From: Rhodobacteraceae bacterium UBA6213
Lineage (GTDB): Bacteria > Pseudomonadota > Alphaproteobacteria > Rhodobacterales > Rhodobacteraceae
Direction: 5' to 3'
Assembly: GCA_002421605.1 (NCBI GenBank)
Contig: DISJ01000009.1
Span: forward strand, 63,130-127,129
DNA: 64,000 nucleotides
Part shown: piece by piece, positions 1 through 8,690 of the stretch
How the letters are laid out: each line of letters opens with the position of its first letter
How positions within the stretch are numbered: position 1 is the first letter of the stretch
Made by a program: the position numbers and the translations under genes
Notes under the pieces: model-generated
What the model saw: the letters and a program-made list of their open reading frames with translations, nothing else
The model's database searches: none
Told to the model about the DNA's origin: nothing

Positions 1-2
1 AG

Positions 3-728
3 CGCTGGATGCCGGGCTTTGTGAGCGCCGAATTCGTGCCCGGTTGGCAAACTGAAAACGGCCATCAGATGACCGCCCTGCGGATCGTTCTGGAAGATAA
101 CTGGAAGACCTATTGGCGCGCGCCCGGCGATGCCGGGGTGCCGCCCAGTTTTGATTGGCACGGATCGCGCAATGTTGGCGAAGTTATCGTTCACTGGCCG
201 CGCCCGCAGCTGTTTGACAACGCAGGCATGCGCACGGCGGGCTATACCAGAGAAATGATTCTGCCGATCGAAGTGGTGCCGGTTGACCCTGCGCAAGATG
301 TCTGGCTGGCCGCCGAGGTTTCGCTTGGCATTTGCAACGAGATTTGTGTGCCGTTGCAGGTCAATGTATTCGATCTGCTCGAAGGGCCGGGCGACGCTGC
401 GCCCGAAATCTCCAATGCTTTGGCACTGCAACCAGAATTGCGCGAAGGTATCGCAACATGCGCGGTCGAGCCGGTTCTGGACGGGGTGCGCGTCACCGCC
501 GAAATTTCCATGCCCGATCTTGGAGGCGACGAAGTTGCCTTGTTCGAGCTCGACGATACGCCCGCGTGGTTTTCAGACTCTAGCAACTCGCGCGAAGGCG
601 CGGTGTTGACCTCGACTGTCGAGATCGTGCCCTACAACGCGCGGCCTTTCGAGCTAAACCAGCAAGCGCTGCGTATCACCGTGCTTGGCAACGATGGCGC
701 GGTCGAGATCAGGGGTTGTTCGCGCTGA
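3..728 (+). CDS. DsbD N-terminal-domain-like secreted protein (5' end outside window)
   Basis: This frame is open to the left edge (Arg-Trp codons precede the first ATG at 9), so the signal peptide and true start lie outside the window. The visible 239 residues match the periplasmic domain family found at the N-terminus of DsbD/ScsB-type disulfide reductases. Supporting blocks are a W-K-T-Y-W-R-A-P-G-D-A-G segment near residue 34 and a C-N-E-I-C pair near residue 110, where a redox-active cysteine pair sits in that family. Here the domain is free-standing, with no membrane DsbD part following. It probably acts in periplasmic thiol chemistry (inference). Its last 20 bases overlap the end of the convergent RND gene. 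Confidence 0.75.
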   Translation, partial: RWMPGFVSAEFVPGWQTENGHQMTALRIVLEDNWKTYWRAPGDAGVPPSFDWHGSRNVGEVIVHWPRPQLFDNAGMRTAGYTREMILPIEVVPVDPAQDVWLAAEVSLGICNEICVPLQVNVFDLLEGPGDAAPEISNALALQPELREGIATCAVEPVLDGVRVTAEISMPDLGGDEVALFELDDTPAWFSDSSNSREGAVLTSTVEIVPYNARPFELNQQALRITVLGNDGAVEIRGCSR

Positions 729-3700
729 CCGGCTGCTTGCCCCTGCGCTGTGCGCGGCGCAGGACAAACGGGGCAAACAGCGTCGCCAAAATCACTACTA
801 CCAGCGATGCCGCCAGAAACTCGGCCAATGCCAGCGCCACGCCGCTATTGGCAAGCAGCGCGCGCCCGAGCGTTGCGGCAAAGGCTGCAGCCATCGACAA
901 CGCCACCAGCGCCAAGACCACACGCAGCCGCGGCGCAGCAAAGCCGCGTTTAAGCGCATGGATATAGCGCGTGAAATCTTGCTGCACGGCCAGCAGCGAC
1001 GGCACCACCAACAGCACGATTGCCATTCCGAACCCGAGCCCGTAGCAAAGCGTAATCACTGTCGGCTTTAAAAACAGCGCGGCGCTCGAGTTCGTATAAA
1101 GCACCGGCGCAAGACCGAGTACAGTGGTTGCTGTGGTAAGAAATACCGGGCGCAAGCGGTCAGATACCGCGTCGATGATCGCCGGCAGCAGACCGCGCCG
1201 TTCGGCATATTCATCGACCGTGCTCACCAACACGATCGAATCGTTAATGATGATGCCCGTCATGCCGATCAGGCCAACGACCGAAAACATCGACATCGGC
1301 ATGGCCCAGATATAGTGCCCCCAGATTGCGCCAATCAGTCCAAAGGGAATGACCGCCATCACCACGACCGGGCGTGTCCAGCTAGAGAATATCCAGGCCA
1401 GCGCGATGTAGATGCCGATTAGACAAAAAACGAGCCCCATCGCTGCATCGCCAAAGAACTCTTCTTGTTGCTGTGCCAGCCCCGATTGCTGCCAGGTCAC
1501 GCCGTAGTCTTCGGCGATGCGCGGCAAGATCACACCGATCATCTCGGCGGTAATTTCGGTTGCGCGGTCGGGATCGTCCTCAGACATCTCGCCGGTTACA
1601 GAAACCAACCGCATGCCGTCTTCGCGCCGCACCGTGGAAAACCCTGAGAACGACGATACTTGCACGATGTCGGACAGCATCACCCATTCGCCCTTGGGAG
1701 TTTGCAGTTGCATGCTGTCCACAAAATCGTCGGCAAGTTCCGATTTTGGCACTTGCACCCAGATCGAGGCGCTGCGCGGGCCGTCCGGGTAGGCTGCCGC
1801 CTCGATTCCGTTCATGCGAAGCCGCAGATCGCGAGCCAGGGTTTCAATAGTAAAGCCTAGCGCCTGCCCTTGCGGCGTCAGTTGCAAGATCAGCTCTTCC
1901 TTGTCATAGGCTAGGCTGTCTTCCAGCGCCGAAACCTCTGGGTAAACCGACATCGCGGTTTTCATCGCTTCGGCAGCGCCCTTGAGGGCGTCAACATCTG
2001 CGCCGGTAAACTGGATCGAAATGCTGTCACCGCCCGGCCCGCCGCGGAAACCACGGAAACTTAGCTCTTCCACCATTGGATGGCGCGGGGTCAGTGACTG
2101 CATGGCGGCGATGAACTCGGCCGACGAGTAAGGTCGCAGGTCGGGGTCAATCAGTTCAATTGACACGCCGCCAAGCTGATCCGGGTCCTTGGTGTCAGCC
2201 CCCGCCAGCGCGCGGCCTGAATTGCCGCCGATTTCGCCCAGCACGTATACAACCGGGCTGGTGCCGTATTTTTCCTCGAATTGTGTGCCCGTCGCATACA
2301 CCCCTGCTTCGAGCAAAGCGAGCATTTCACGCGTGTCCTCGCGCGTAGCACCCGGCAACATCGAGAAGTTGACAGAAACCTGCGTCTGCTCGGGCCCGCT
2401 GAAAAACCGCCACTGCACTTTGCCTGAAATGAGCAAGGTGCCCTGATAGGCCAACAGCAAAATCATGCCTGCCAGAACCGGATAGCGCGCACGAATGACA
2501 AGCGCCATCAGCGGGCGCACCAGATTCGTGCGCAACCAGTCTAAACCCCGGTTCACAATGCGCGAGGGAAAATCATACCAGCTTTGCTTGGAGGCATGGG
2601 TCAACGCGTGCGCCATGTGATTGGGCAGGATCAGGAAGCACTCGATCAACGAAGCCGCCAGCACCGCAATCACCGTAAAGGGAATGTCGATCACCATGCT
2701 GCCCATCCTGCCACCGATAATCATCAGCCCGGCAAAGGCGATGATCGTGGTGATCGACGAGGCAAATACTGGCGCGGCCATACGCCGTGCGGCGTTTTCG
2801 GCAGCAACAACCGGCGATTCGCCCAAGTGTCGCGCGCGAAAATCGGCGTGTTCACCCACCACAATCGCGTCATCGACCACGATACCGAGCGTGATGATCA
2901 GTGCAAAAATCGAGATCTGGTTCAGCGTCATGCCGGTAAATTGCATCGCGGCCACCGCCGCGAGCAATGAAACCGGAATCCCCGCGGCCACCCAAAATGC
3001 GGTGCGCGCGTTAAGAAACAGAAACAAAAGCAACAGCACAAAGCCAAGGCCCTGCGCGCCGTTCGCCAAAAGCAGGTCGATGCGGGCGGTAATTTGTTCA
3101 GATTGCGTGCGGATCAGGTCAACCTTCACGCCTTCCGGCAGGCTTAGCGCCATGGTCGCCACGACGTCCTCTACCTGATGCTGGATTTCGACCGCGTCAC
3201 CCGAGGAGGAACGTGCAACGTTTACCGATATCGCGGGGTTGGTGCCGACATAGAAGGCACGGCTACGGTCGGCGCCTTCAATATAAATCGTGGCAACATC
3301 ACCAACAGTCAGCTTCGAGCCATCTGCGTTCGAACGCAGCACCAGCCCACCGATTTCAGCGGCGTCACGCTTTTCGACCCCTGTGCGCACCCGCGCCGCA
3401 CCCGAGGCCAATTCGCCCGCCGGTGCTGTAGAACTTTCCGAACCGATCAGGTTGGAAATCTCGGACATTGTGACGTTATGTTGAATCATTTGCGCGGTCG
3501 AAAGCTCGACCACCGTGCGCGGCGCAGCATAGCCTTGCACCGTCGTGCGGGTAACGCCCACGGCGTATAGCCGGGTGACAAGCTCATCGGCCAAACGGCC
3601 AAGCTGCTCTACCGCAAGCGGCCCGGTAATGACCACATCAGTGACTGTGTCGCGCCACACACCGCGCGTAACATTGGGGTCTTCGGCATCGTCCGGCAAA

Positions 3701-4086
3701 TTGCCCGCCTGCGACAGCGCGGTTTCTACATCTGCCACGGCTTGGCTCATGTCCCAGTCGGGCTCAAACTCTAGCGAAATGCGCGCGCTGCCTTCGGATG
3801 ACCGCGAGACCGAACTTGCGACCCCCTCGACAACCAGCAGCGAAGGTTCCAGCACTTGCACAATGGCGCGGTCAACCTCGTCGGCACCTGCGCCCGACCA
3901 AGCGACCGAGACGTTGATATTCTGCACCACCGTGTCAGGAAAGCTCTGCGAGCGCATCCGCGGCAGGGCATTGATGCCCGCGCCGATCATGATGACCAGC
4001 ACGATATTGGCCAAGGTCTTGTGGCGGGTGAAATAGGATAGCAGACCGCGCGCTGCGCTGGCCACGTGTTCGCGCCCTGCCGCCAT
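709..4086 (-). CDS. RND-family efflux transporter permease (AcrB/HAE1 type)
   Basis: This 1125-residue inner-membrane pump has the length and layout of proton-driven RND exporters. TM1 lies near residues 27-45, followed by a large periplasmic porter region. TM4 near 395-412 carries the proton-relay aspartates D405 and D406 in G-I-V-V-D-D-A-I-V-V, and a second porter and membrane repeat follows. It should export drugs, detergents or metabolites together with the adaptor encoded 3 bases upstream and an outer-membrane channel not present here. The start ATG at 4086 directly follows the adaptor stop, so the two are clearly one transcription unit. The substrate cannot be read from sequence. The gene is intact. 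Confidence 0.92.
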   Translation of the reverse strand: MAAGREHVASAARGLLSYFTRHKTLANIVLVIMIGAGINALPRMRSQSFPDTVVQNINVSVAWSGAGADEVDRAIVQVLEPSLLVVEGVASSVSRSSEGSARISLEFEPDWDMSQAVADVETALSQAGNLPDDAEDPNVTRGVWRDTVTDVVITGPLAVEQLGRLADELVTRLYAVGVTRTTVQGYAAPRTVVELSTAQMIQHNVTMSEISNLIGSESSTAPAGELASGAARVRTGVEKRDAAEIGGLVLRSNADGSKLTVGDVATIYIEGADRSRAFYVGTNPAISVNVARSSSGDAVEIQHQVEDVVATMALSLPEGVKVDLIRTQSEQITARIDLLLANGAQGLGFVLLLLFLFLNARTAFWVAAGIPVSLLAAVAAMQFTGMTLNQISIFALIITLGIVVDDAIVVGEHADFRARHLGESPVVAAENAARRMAAPVFASSITTIIAFAGLMIIGGRMGSMVIDIPFTVIAVLAASLIECFLILPNHMAHALTHASKQSWYDFPSRIVNRGLDWLRTNLVRPLMALVIRARYPVLAGMILLLAYQGTLLISGKVQWRFFSGPEQTQVSVNFSMLPGATREDTREMLALLEAGVYATGTQFEEKYGTSPVVYVLGEIGGNSGRALAGADTKDPDQLGGVSIELIDPDLRPYSSAEFIAAMQSLTPRHPMVEELSFRGFRGGPGGDSISIQFTGADVDALKGAAEAMKTAMSVYPEVSALEDSLAYDKEELILQLTPQGQALGFTIETLARDLRLRMNGIEAAAYPDGPRSASIWVQVPKSELADDFVDSMQLQTPKGEWVMLSDIVQVSSFSGFSTVRREDGMRLVSVTGEMSEDDPDRATEITAEMIGVILPRIAEDYGVTWQQSGLAQQQEEFFGDAAMGLVFCLIGIYIALAWIFSSWTRPVVVMAVIPFGLIGAIWGHYIWAMPMSMFSVVGLIGMTGIIINDSIVLVSTVDEYAERRGLLPAIIDAVSDRLRPVFLTTATTVLGLAPVLYTNSSAALFLKPTVITLCYGLGFGMAIVLLVVPSLLAVQQDFTRYIHALKRGFAAPRLRVVLALVALSMAAAFAATLGRALLANSGVALALAEFLAASLVVVILATLFAPFVLRRAQRRGKQPVSANNP

Positions 4087-4089
4087 GCT

Positions 4090-5634
4090 CTAGCCCCCCA
4101 TCCGCTGTTCGAGTCTTTCGATCACTACCAGCGGAACCTGTTCTTCCTGCAACTGGCTTATCGTGCGTGCCTTGGCTTCGGCGGGCATGGCGGCGTTCGA
4201 TTCGATATAGGCAATCAGCAGCGCGCGCCGCTCTGGCGTAAGCACGATCATTTCGCCGCCAGTATCGGCACTTCGCGCGCCTGTTCCGGTTCCACTTGCG
4301 CCATCGGGTGCGGCGTTGGCCATCGGGCTAGTGGATGCGGCTGCAGGTTCGGCTGCCGTAGCGCCAGGGCGCAACGGGCGTACCTTGAGCCCGGCACCCA
4401 GCAGCGGCGAGCGCGTTGTCACCACCTCCCGGCCTTCAAGCGCGTCGGCGCGCACAATCACCGAATCGCCCTGACGGCGCAGCACGTCGGTAGCAATCTC
4501 TTCAAGGCGGTCTTCCTCGCCCAGCACCAGCACGTTGCCCGTGGCATCGACGGCCGCGGCAGGCAATTCGAACACACCATCCAGCGGCGGCTCTTCGATC
4601 AGAAGCGTCACGAAATCGCCTTGCCGAAGCCCTGCGACCCCCGCTTCGATTTGCGCAAAGACCAGTCGCCCGGTCTGGCCTTCGCCGACTTCCGCGCTAA
4701 CCCGGCTTAACCGCGCCAAGGCAGTAATCGGGGTGCCAGAAACTTCCAGCACCACTTTTACATTTGCCGGAATGAGCGCGCCATCGGCATCAAGAAAGCG
4801 CACGTATTGCGAGGTTGACACGCGGAACGAAACCTCTAGCGCGTCCGGATCGATCAGCGAGCCCAACATTTCGTTGTTATTTACAAGCCCCCCCTCGACC
4901 GCTGACACGCCGACCAGCAGCCCATCAAACTCTGCGACAAGCTGCGTGTTGGCCAGTTTTCGCTCTGTCTCGGCCAGCGCGATCGTCTGGCGCTCGACAG
5001 TATTGCGCGCCTGGTCAACCTGGGTCTGCGCCTGTGACAGTTGCGAGCGCTTCGACAATACCGCCTGGCGTGCTGAAATGCTGGCAAGCTCGGCGGTCTC
5101 GATCGCTGTTGCGGTGCCAAAGCCATTGTCGGAAATGGTGCGCTGGCGTTCAAGCGCCTGCACACGCAATTGCGCCTGCTCTTCGGCAACCGCCAGATCG
5201 TCATTTGCAATCGCGAGCGCGCGTGTCGCGGCTTCTAGCGCGCCTTCGGCATCAGCTAGCGCCGCACGCTGCACATCGCGGGCGCGTTCAGCCTCAATAG
5301 GGCTGAGCTTTACCAGCACCTGACCAGCCTTGACCTGCGCGCCTTCTTCAAAATTCTCGGCCAATTCCACGATCTGCCCGGCGGAGGGCGCGCGCAATTG
5401 CAAGCTTCGGCGGCTTTGCACTTCGCCATAGACAGTCAGCACAGGATTCAGCGTCTCGCGGGTGGCCGTGGTTACGTTGGCTGTAAAAACCCGCTCTTGC
5501 GAGGGGCGGGCGCGCGAATCGGCGTTCTGGCGCAACTCGACTGCCGCTCGCACCATATAGCCCGCGTAAGCCAACACCCCGACTGTTACGGCCATCAAGA
5601 ATAGCCCGACCAGACTCCGCGTCAAGAATCGCAT
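4090..5634 (-). CDS. RND efflux periplasmic adaptor subunit (HlyD/AcrA family)
   Basis: This 514-residue membrane fusion protein has one N-terminal membrane anchor (about residues 9-27). A lipoyl-type half near 75-110 (L-R-A-P-S-A-G-Q-I-V-E-L) is followed by a long Ala/Gln/Glu-rich alpha-helical hairpin (about 115-220), then the second lipoyl half and beta-barrel. The extended C-terminal tail ends in a low-complexity Ala/Ser/Gly linker and a helical segment, longer than in typical AcrA. It should bridge the pump encoded 3 bases downstream to an outer-membrane factor. A 131-base gap separates it from the uracil-DNA glycosylase gene upstream, so co-transcription with that gene is uncertain. Confidence 0.9.
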   Translation of the reverse strand: MRFLTRSLVGLFLMAVTVGVLAYAGYMVRAAVELRQNADSRARPSQERVFTANVTTATRETLNPVLTVYGEVQSRRSLQLRAPSAGQIVELAENFEEGAQVKAGQVLVKLSPIEAERARDVQRAALADAEGALEAATRALAIANDDLAVAEEQAQLRVQALERQRTISDNGFGTATAIETAELASISARQAVLSKRSQLSQAQTQVDQARNTVERQTIALAETERKLANTQLVAEFDGLLVGVSAVEGGLVNNNEMLGSLIDPDALEVSFRVSTSQYVRFLDADGALIPANVKVVLEVSGTPITALARLSRVSAEVGEGQTGRLVFAQIEAGVAGLRQGDFVTLLIEEPPLDGVFELPAAAVDATGNVLVLGEEDRLEEIATDVLRRQGDSVIVRADALEGREVVTTRSPLLGAGLKVRPLRPGATAAEPAAASTSPMANAAPDGASGTGTGARSADTGGEMIVLTPERRALLIAYIESNAAMPAEAKARTISQLQEEQVPLVVIERLEQRMGG

Positions 5635-5765
5635 AAAACCCGCCTTATTCTGATCGCTTTCGGCAACCGAAAACGCTGCGCCAGCTTATATACACCGGGC
5701 CCAACCGGGCCAAGCGTCCGAGCGTTCAACGTCGCGTGTTTCACATTCCGTCGCGGGTTTGCGCG

Positions 5766-6584
5766 TTATTTTTCCAACCGAGCACGAAGCGATAGCAGAT
5801 CGGCCCAAGCTTCGCGTTTGGCTTCGGGAGTACGCAGCAAATAGGCCGGGTGCGTCATTGGCAGCGCTGGAAGGTCGAACGCCTGCACCCAAAGCCCGCG
5901 CAACCGCGTGATGCCGCGCTGGCCAAGCGCTGCCGTGCAGGCAGAATTGCCCATCAATACAATGAAATCGGGTGCCGCAAGCGCGATGTGGCGGGCGATG
6001 AAGGGGCGAAACATCGCAATCTCGGCAGCCTCTGGCTCTCGGTTGGCGGGGGGACGCCAAGGCAGAACGTTGGTGATGTAAACCGCCGCTGCAGGGTCCG
6101 GCGCGCTGCGCGATAGCCCAATCGCTGCCAGCATCCGGTCAAGCAACTGCCCTGCGGCGCCGACAAAGGGGCGGCCCTCAAGGTCTTCATCGCGGCCCGG
6201 CGCTTCACCCAATATCAGCACCCGCGCCTCCGGGTTGCCATCGGCAAAGACAAAGTTTCGCGCGCCGCGCTTCAACTCGCAATGCTCGAACCCCCGCATC
6301 GCTTCGGCCAATGCGGCAAGGTCGGGCGCTGCGGCGGCCAATCGCTCTGCTTCGCCCACCGGATCAACGGCGGCAATCTGCGCCGGAGCGGCCAGTTCGG
6401 GCTGCGGCGCGGCCCTTGCTGGCGTTGGTTCCGGCGCGGCCTCCACCGGTTCATGCGGCGGCGTGTAGCGGTCTATCGGTGCATCGCCCATCGCCTCGTC
6501 GGCACCAAACTCGACCTGCCATTCAAGCAGCGCGAACGCTGTGTCATAGTCGATTTCCGCAAGGGGGGGCATATCGGGCTGCAT
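5766..6584 (-). CDS. Uracil-DNA glycosylase, family-4-like
   Basis: This 272-residue base-excision repair enzyme should remove uracil from DNA. Motif A is at 124-134 (I-L-G-E-A-P-G-R-D-E-D) and the H-P-A-Y-L-L-R motif at 245-251. The substrate-pocket segment F-V-G-A-A-G-Q-L-L-D is near 140-149 and T-N-V-L-P-W-R-P-P near 171-179. The first 95 residues are Pro/Ala-rich and look unstructured, as in many alphaproteobacterial members. Classical family-4 enzymes hold a [4Fe-4S] cluster with four cysteines, but only C102 and C216 are present here, so the cluster is probably absent or altered. Divergent from pyrB. Confidence 0.85.
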   Translation of the reverse strand: MQPDMPPLAEIDYDTAFALLEWQVEFGADEAMGDAPIDRYTPPHEPVEAAPEPTPARAAPQPELAAPAQIAAVDPVGEAERLAAAAPDLAALAEAMRGFEHCELKRGARNFVFADGNPEARVLILGEAPGRDEDLEGRPFVGAAGQLLDRMLAAIGLSRSAPDPAAAVYITNVLPWRPPANREPEAAEIAMFRPFIARHIALAAPDFIVLMGNSACTAALGQRGITRLRGLWVQAFDLPALPMTHPAYLLRTPEAKREAWADLLSLRARLEK

Positions 6585-6635
6585 GGTGCAAACCTAGGCT
6601 CTGCTGCATCAAAGGTAAACTGGCGCGCAATCCGA

Positions 6636-6664
6636 TTGCCGCCTCGCGTCGCATTTGCCATAAG
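6636..6664 (+). promoter_or_regulatory. Candidate sigma-70-type promoter of the pyrB operon
   Basis: A TTGCCG hexamer (6636-6641) and a CATAAG hexamer (6659-6664) are separated by 17 bases. Each matches four of six consensus positions, and the pair lies in the 109-base gap between the divergent glycosylase gene and pyrB. Initiation would fall near 6671, leaving a short leader before the GGAGGA ribosome site at 6677-6682. The call rests on spacing and position only. Confidence 0.35.
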
Positions 6665-6693
6665 CAAGAAAAAATCGGAGGACTTTGGCAGCC

Positions 6694-7656
6694 ATGGCCT
6701 TTCGCGCGCGCCACCTTCTGGGCATCGAGCATCTTTCGCCCGAAGATATCCGTACCGTTCTTGATCTCGCAGAACGCTATGTCGAACTAAGCCGCCGCAC
6801 AATCAAGCATTCCGATGCGCTGGCGGGCATGACGCAAATCAACATGTTCTTCGAGTCCTCAACCCGCACACAGTCGAGCTTTGAATTGGCAGGCAAGCGG
6901 CTGGGTGCCGACGTCATGAACATGTCAGTCGCCCAGTCGAGCGTAAAGAAGGGCGAAACGCTGATCGACACGGCGCTAACGTTGAACGCGATGCACCCCG
7001 ACCTTCTGGTGGTGCGCCACCCCGCCTCGGGCGCGGTCAACTTGCTGGCCGAAAAGGTCAATTGCGCAGTGCTGAACGCAGGCGACGGGCGCCACGAACA
7101 CCCGACGCAGGCGCTGCTTGATGCGCTGACGATCCGGCGCGCCAAGGGCCGCATTCAACGCCTGACGGTGGCGATCTGCGGCGACATCGCGCACAGCCGG
7201 GTGGCGCGCAGCAACCTGATCCTGCTGGGCAAGATGGAAAACCGCATTCGCCTAATCGGGCCACCAACGCTGATGCCTGCGGGCGTCGCCGAATTTGGCT
7301 GCGAGGTTTACGACGACATGGCCAAGGGGCTGGAAGGCGCCGATGTGGTCATAATGCTGCGATTGCAAAAAGAGCGTATGGACGGCGGTTTCATCCCATC
7401 CGAGCGCGAATACTACTACCGCTATGGGCTCGATGCCGAAAAGCTTGCAAATGCCAAGCCCGATGCGATCGTCATGCACCCCGGCCCGATGAACCGTGGC
7501 GTTGAAATTGACGGCGAGCTTGCCGATGACATCAACCGCAGCGTGATTCAGGATCAGGTCGAAATGGGCGTGGCGGTGCGCATGGCCTGTATGGACCTTT
7601 TAGCGCAAAACCTGCGGGCAGACCGGGGCCGCAAGGCAACCGGGGTGATGGTGTGA
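6694..7656 (+). CDS. pyrB: Aspartate carbamoyltransferase catalytic subunit
   Basis: PyrB condenses carbamoyl phosphate with L-aspartate in the committed step of cytosolic pyrimidine synthesis. The carbamoyl-phosphate loop F-F-E-S-S-T-R-T-Q-S-S-F and the H-P-T-Q-A-L-L-D, K-K-G-E-T and M-H-P-G-P-M-N-R-G motifs are all intact, so catalysis is expected. The frame extends to a TTG at 6685, but the ATG at 6694 is preferred because GGAGGA at 6677-6682 would sit only 2 bases from the TTG. The product is then 320 residues. It leads an operon with two membrane proteins, a pyrC-like gene and plsY. No pyrI regulatory subunit is visible. Confidence 0.97.
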   Translation: MAFRARHLLGIEHLSPEDIRTVLDLAERYVELSRRTIKHSDALAGMTQINMFFESSTRTQSSFELAGKRLGADVMNMSVAQSSVKKGETLIDTALTLNAMHPDLLVVRHPASGAVNLLAEKVNCAVLNAGDGRHEHPTQALLDALTIRRAKGRIQRLTVAICGDIAHSRVARSNLILLGKMENRIRLIGPPTLMPAGVAEFGCEVYDDMAKGLEGADVVIMLRLQKERMDGGFIPSEREYYYRYGLDAEKLANAKPDAIVMHPGPMNRGVEIDGELADDINRSVIQDQVEMGVAVRMACMDLLAQNLRADRGRKATGVMV

Positions 7657-7668
7657 TGGATATCATTG

Positions 7669-8154
7669 ATGCCTGAATTCATCCGCGATCCGGTGCAAAA
7701 CTACCGCCCCGGCCCGGCGTCGGAATTGCCGCTGGAACCGGGCGAAACCGTGCTGGAGGTGTTTGTAGCAGATAGGCGCCGCTACTGGCTTGACCACGCC
7801 GCGATGGCGGGGCTGGGGGCGGTGGTGGTTGCAGCGGTACTGCCGTTCTTCGGGCGTGCCGACCAGATTCCGGTGGCGCTGTTGGCGGTTGCGGCGGCAG
7901 TGGCGCTGCGGGGCGCCTATCTTGCCTCCGAGGTGTTCGCGCGGCGCTGGCAACTGACCGAGCGGCGGCTGGTGGGGCCACAAGGGCGGCAGGTGATGCT
8001 GCTGGAAATCGCCACGCTCCGGCGCCTGATGGGCGATATACAGATCGTCACCAAAGACGGCACAAAGCACCTTATCAAGCATCAGGCCGATAGTGCCGCT
8101 ATGCTGGCCACGATTGAAGCGCAGCGCGCAGCCCGTGCCAAGGTGGCGCCATGA
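7669..8154 (+). CDS. Small membrane protein with bacterial PH-like domain
   Basis: This 161-residue protein has two hydrophobic helices (about 44-61 and 66-84). A beta-rich C-terminal part starts W-Q-L-T-E-R-R-L-V-G near 94 and runs to about 140, with the turn pattern of bacterial PH-like (bPH2) domains. Such domains are usually membrane-associated and of unknown biochemical role. The ATG at 7669 is chosen over the adjacent TTG at 7666. The gene begins 12 bases after pyrB and overlaps the next gene by the 4 bases ATGA, so it is translated as part of the pyrimidine operon. Why a membrane protein sits there is not known to me. Confidence 0.7.
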   Translation: MPEFIRDPVQNYRPGPASELPLEPGETVLEVFVADRRRYWLDHAAMAGLGAVVVAAVLPFFGRADQIPVALLAVAAAVALRGAYLASEVFARRWQLTERRLVGPQGRQVMLLEIATLRRLMGDIQIVTKDGTKHLIKHQADSAAMLATIEAQRAARAKVAP

Positions 8155-8690
8155 ATGTGGCGGCGCTCAAAACCCAACCCGGATGGGAGGGTATTCTCGA
8201 TCAAGATGAGGCGATCCTTTGGCAGGGGCAGCCCGATGGGCGCATGACCTTTGGCGCGCGCGATCTGGCGGCGGGACTGTTCGGGCTTGTCTTTGCGGGC
8301 TTCGCGCTGATCTGGATGATCCTTGCGGCGCAGGCGGGCGGATTCTTTTGGGCGTTCGGTCTGATTCATTTCTCAGTCGGTGTGGGGATTGGCGCTGGTG
8401 GGCCGATCTGGCGCAGCTATCGGCTGCGGCGCACATGGTACACGTTGACCGACCGGCGCGCCTTTATCGCCACTGACACGCTGACTTCGGGGCGCATGTT
8501 GGCGACCTATCCGATCACCGCCGACACGGTGCTTATGCTGGAAGGCAAAGACCCGGGGTCGGTATTTTTCGCATCCGTAACGCGGCGCATCAACAAGCGT
8601 GACCGGCAGGTGCCGCTCGGGTTCGAACGTATTCACGACGCGCGCAACGTGATGGCGATGATGCGCGACATCCAGAAGGCTGCCCGATGA
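8151..8690 (+). CDS. Small membrane protein with PH-like domain, second of a pair
   Basis: This 179-residue protein has two hydrophobic segments (about 40-62 and 65-85). They precede a PH-like beta region opening with W-Y-T-L-T-D-R-R-A near 95-103, which parallels the W-Q-L-T-E-R-R start in the preceding protein. The two may therefore be distant paralogues with the same topology. It overlaps both neighbours by ATGA junctions (8151-8154 upstream, 8687-8690 downstream), implying translational coupling to the pyrC-like gene. The function is unknown. Any link to assembly or membrane association of the PyrB/PyrC-like enzyme is inference from context. Confidence 0.7.
   Translation: MNVAALKTQPGWEGILDQDEAILWQGQPDGRMTFGARDLAAGLFGLVFAGFALIWMILAAQAGGFFWAFGLIHFSVGVGIGAGGPIWRSYRLRRTWYTLTDRRAFIATDTLTSGRMLATYPITADTVLMLEGKDPGSVFFASVTRRINKRDRQVPLGFERIHDARNVMAMMRDIQKAAR

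Noticed and set aside
2621..3178. 185-residue plus-strand reading frame inside the RND pump gene
   Set aside because: Low-complexity composition typical of antisense frames in GC-rich genes; the minus strand encodes a complete RND membrane region.
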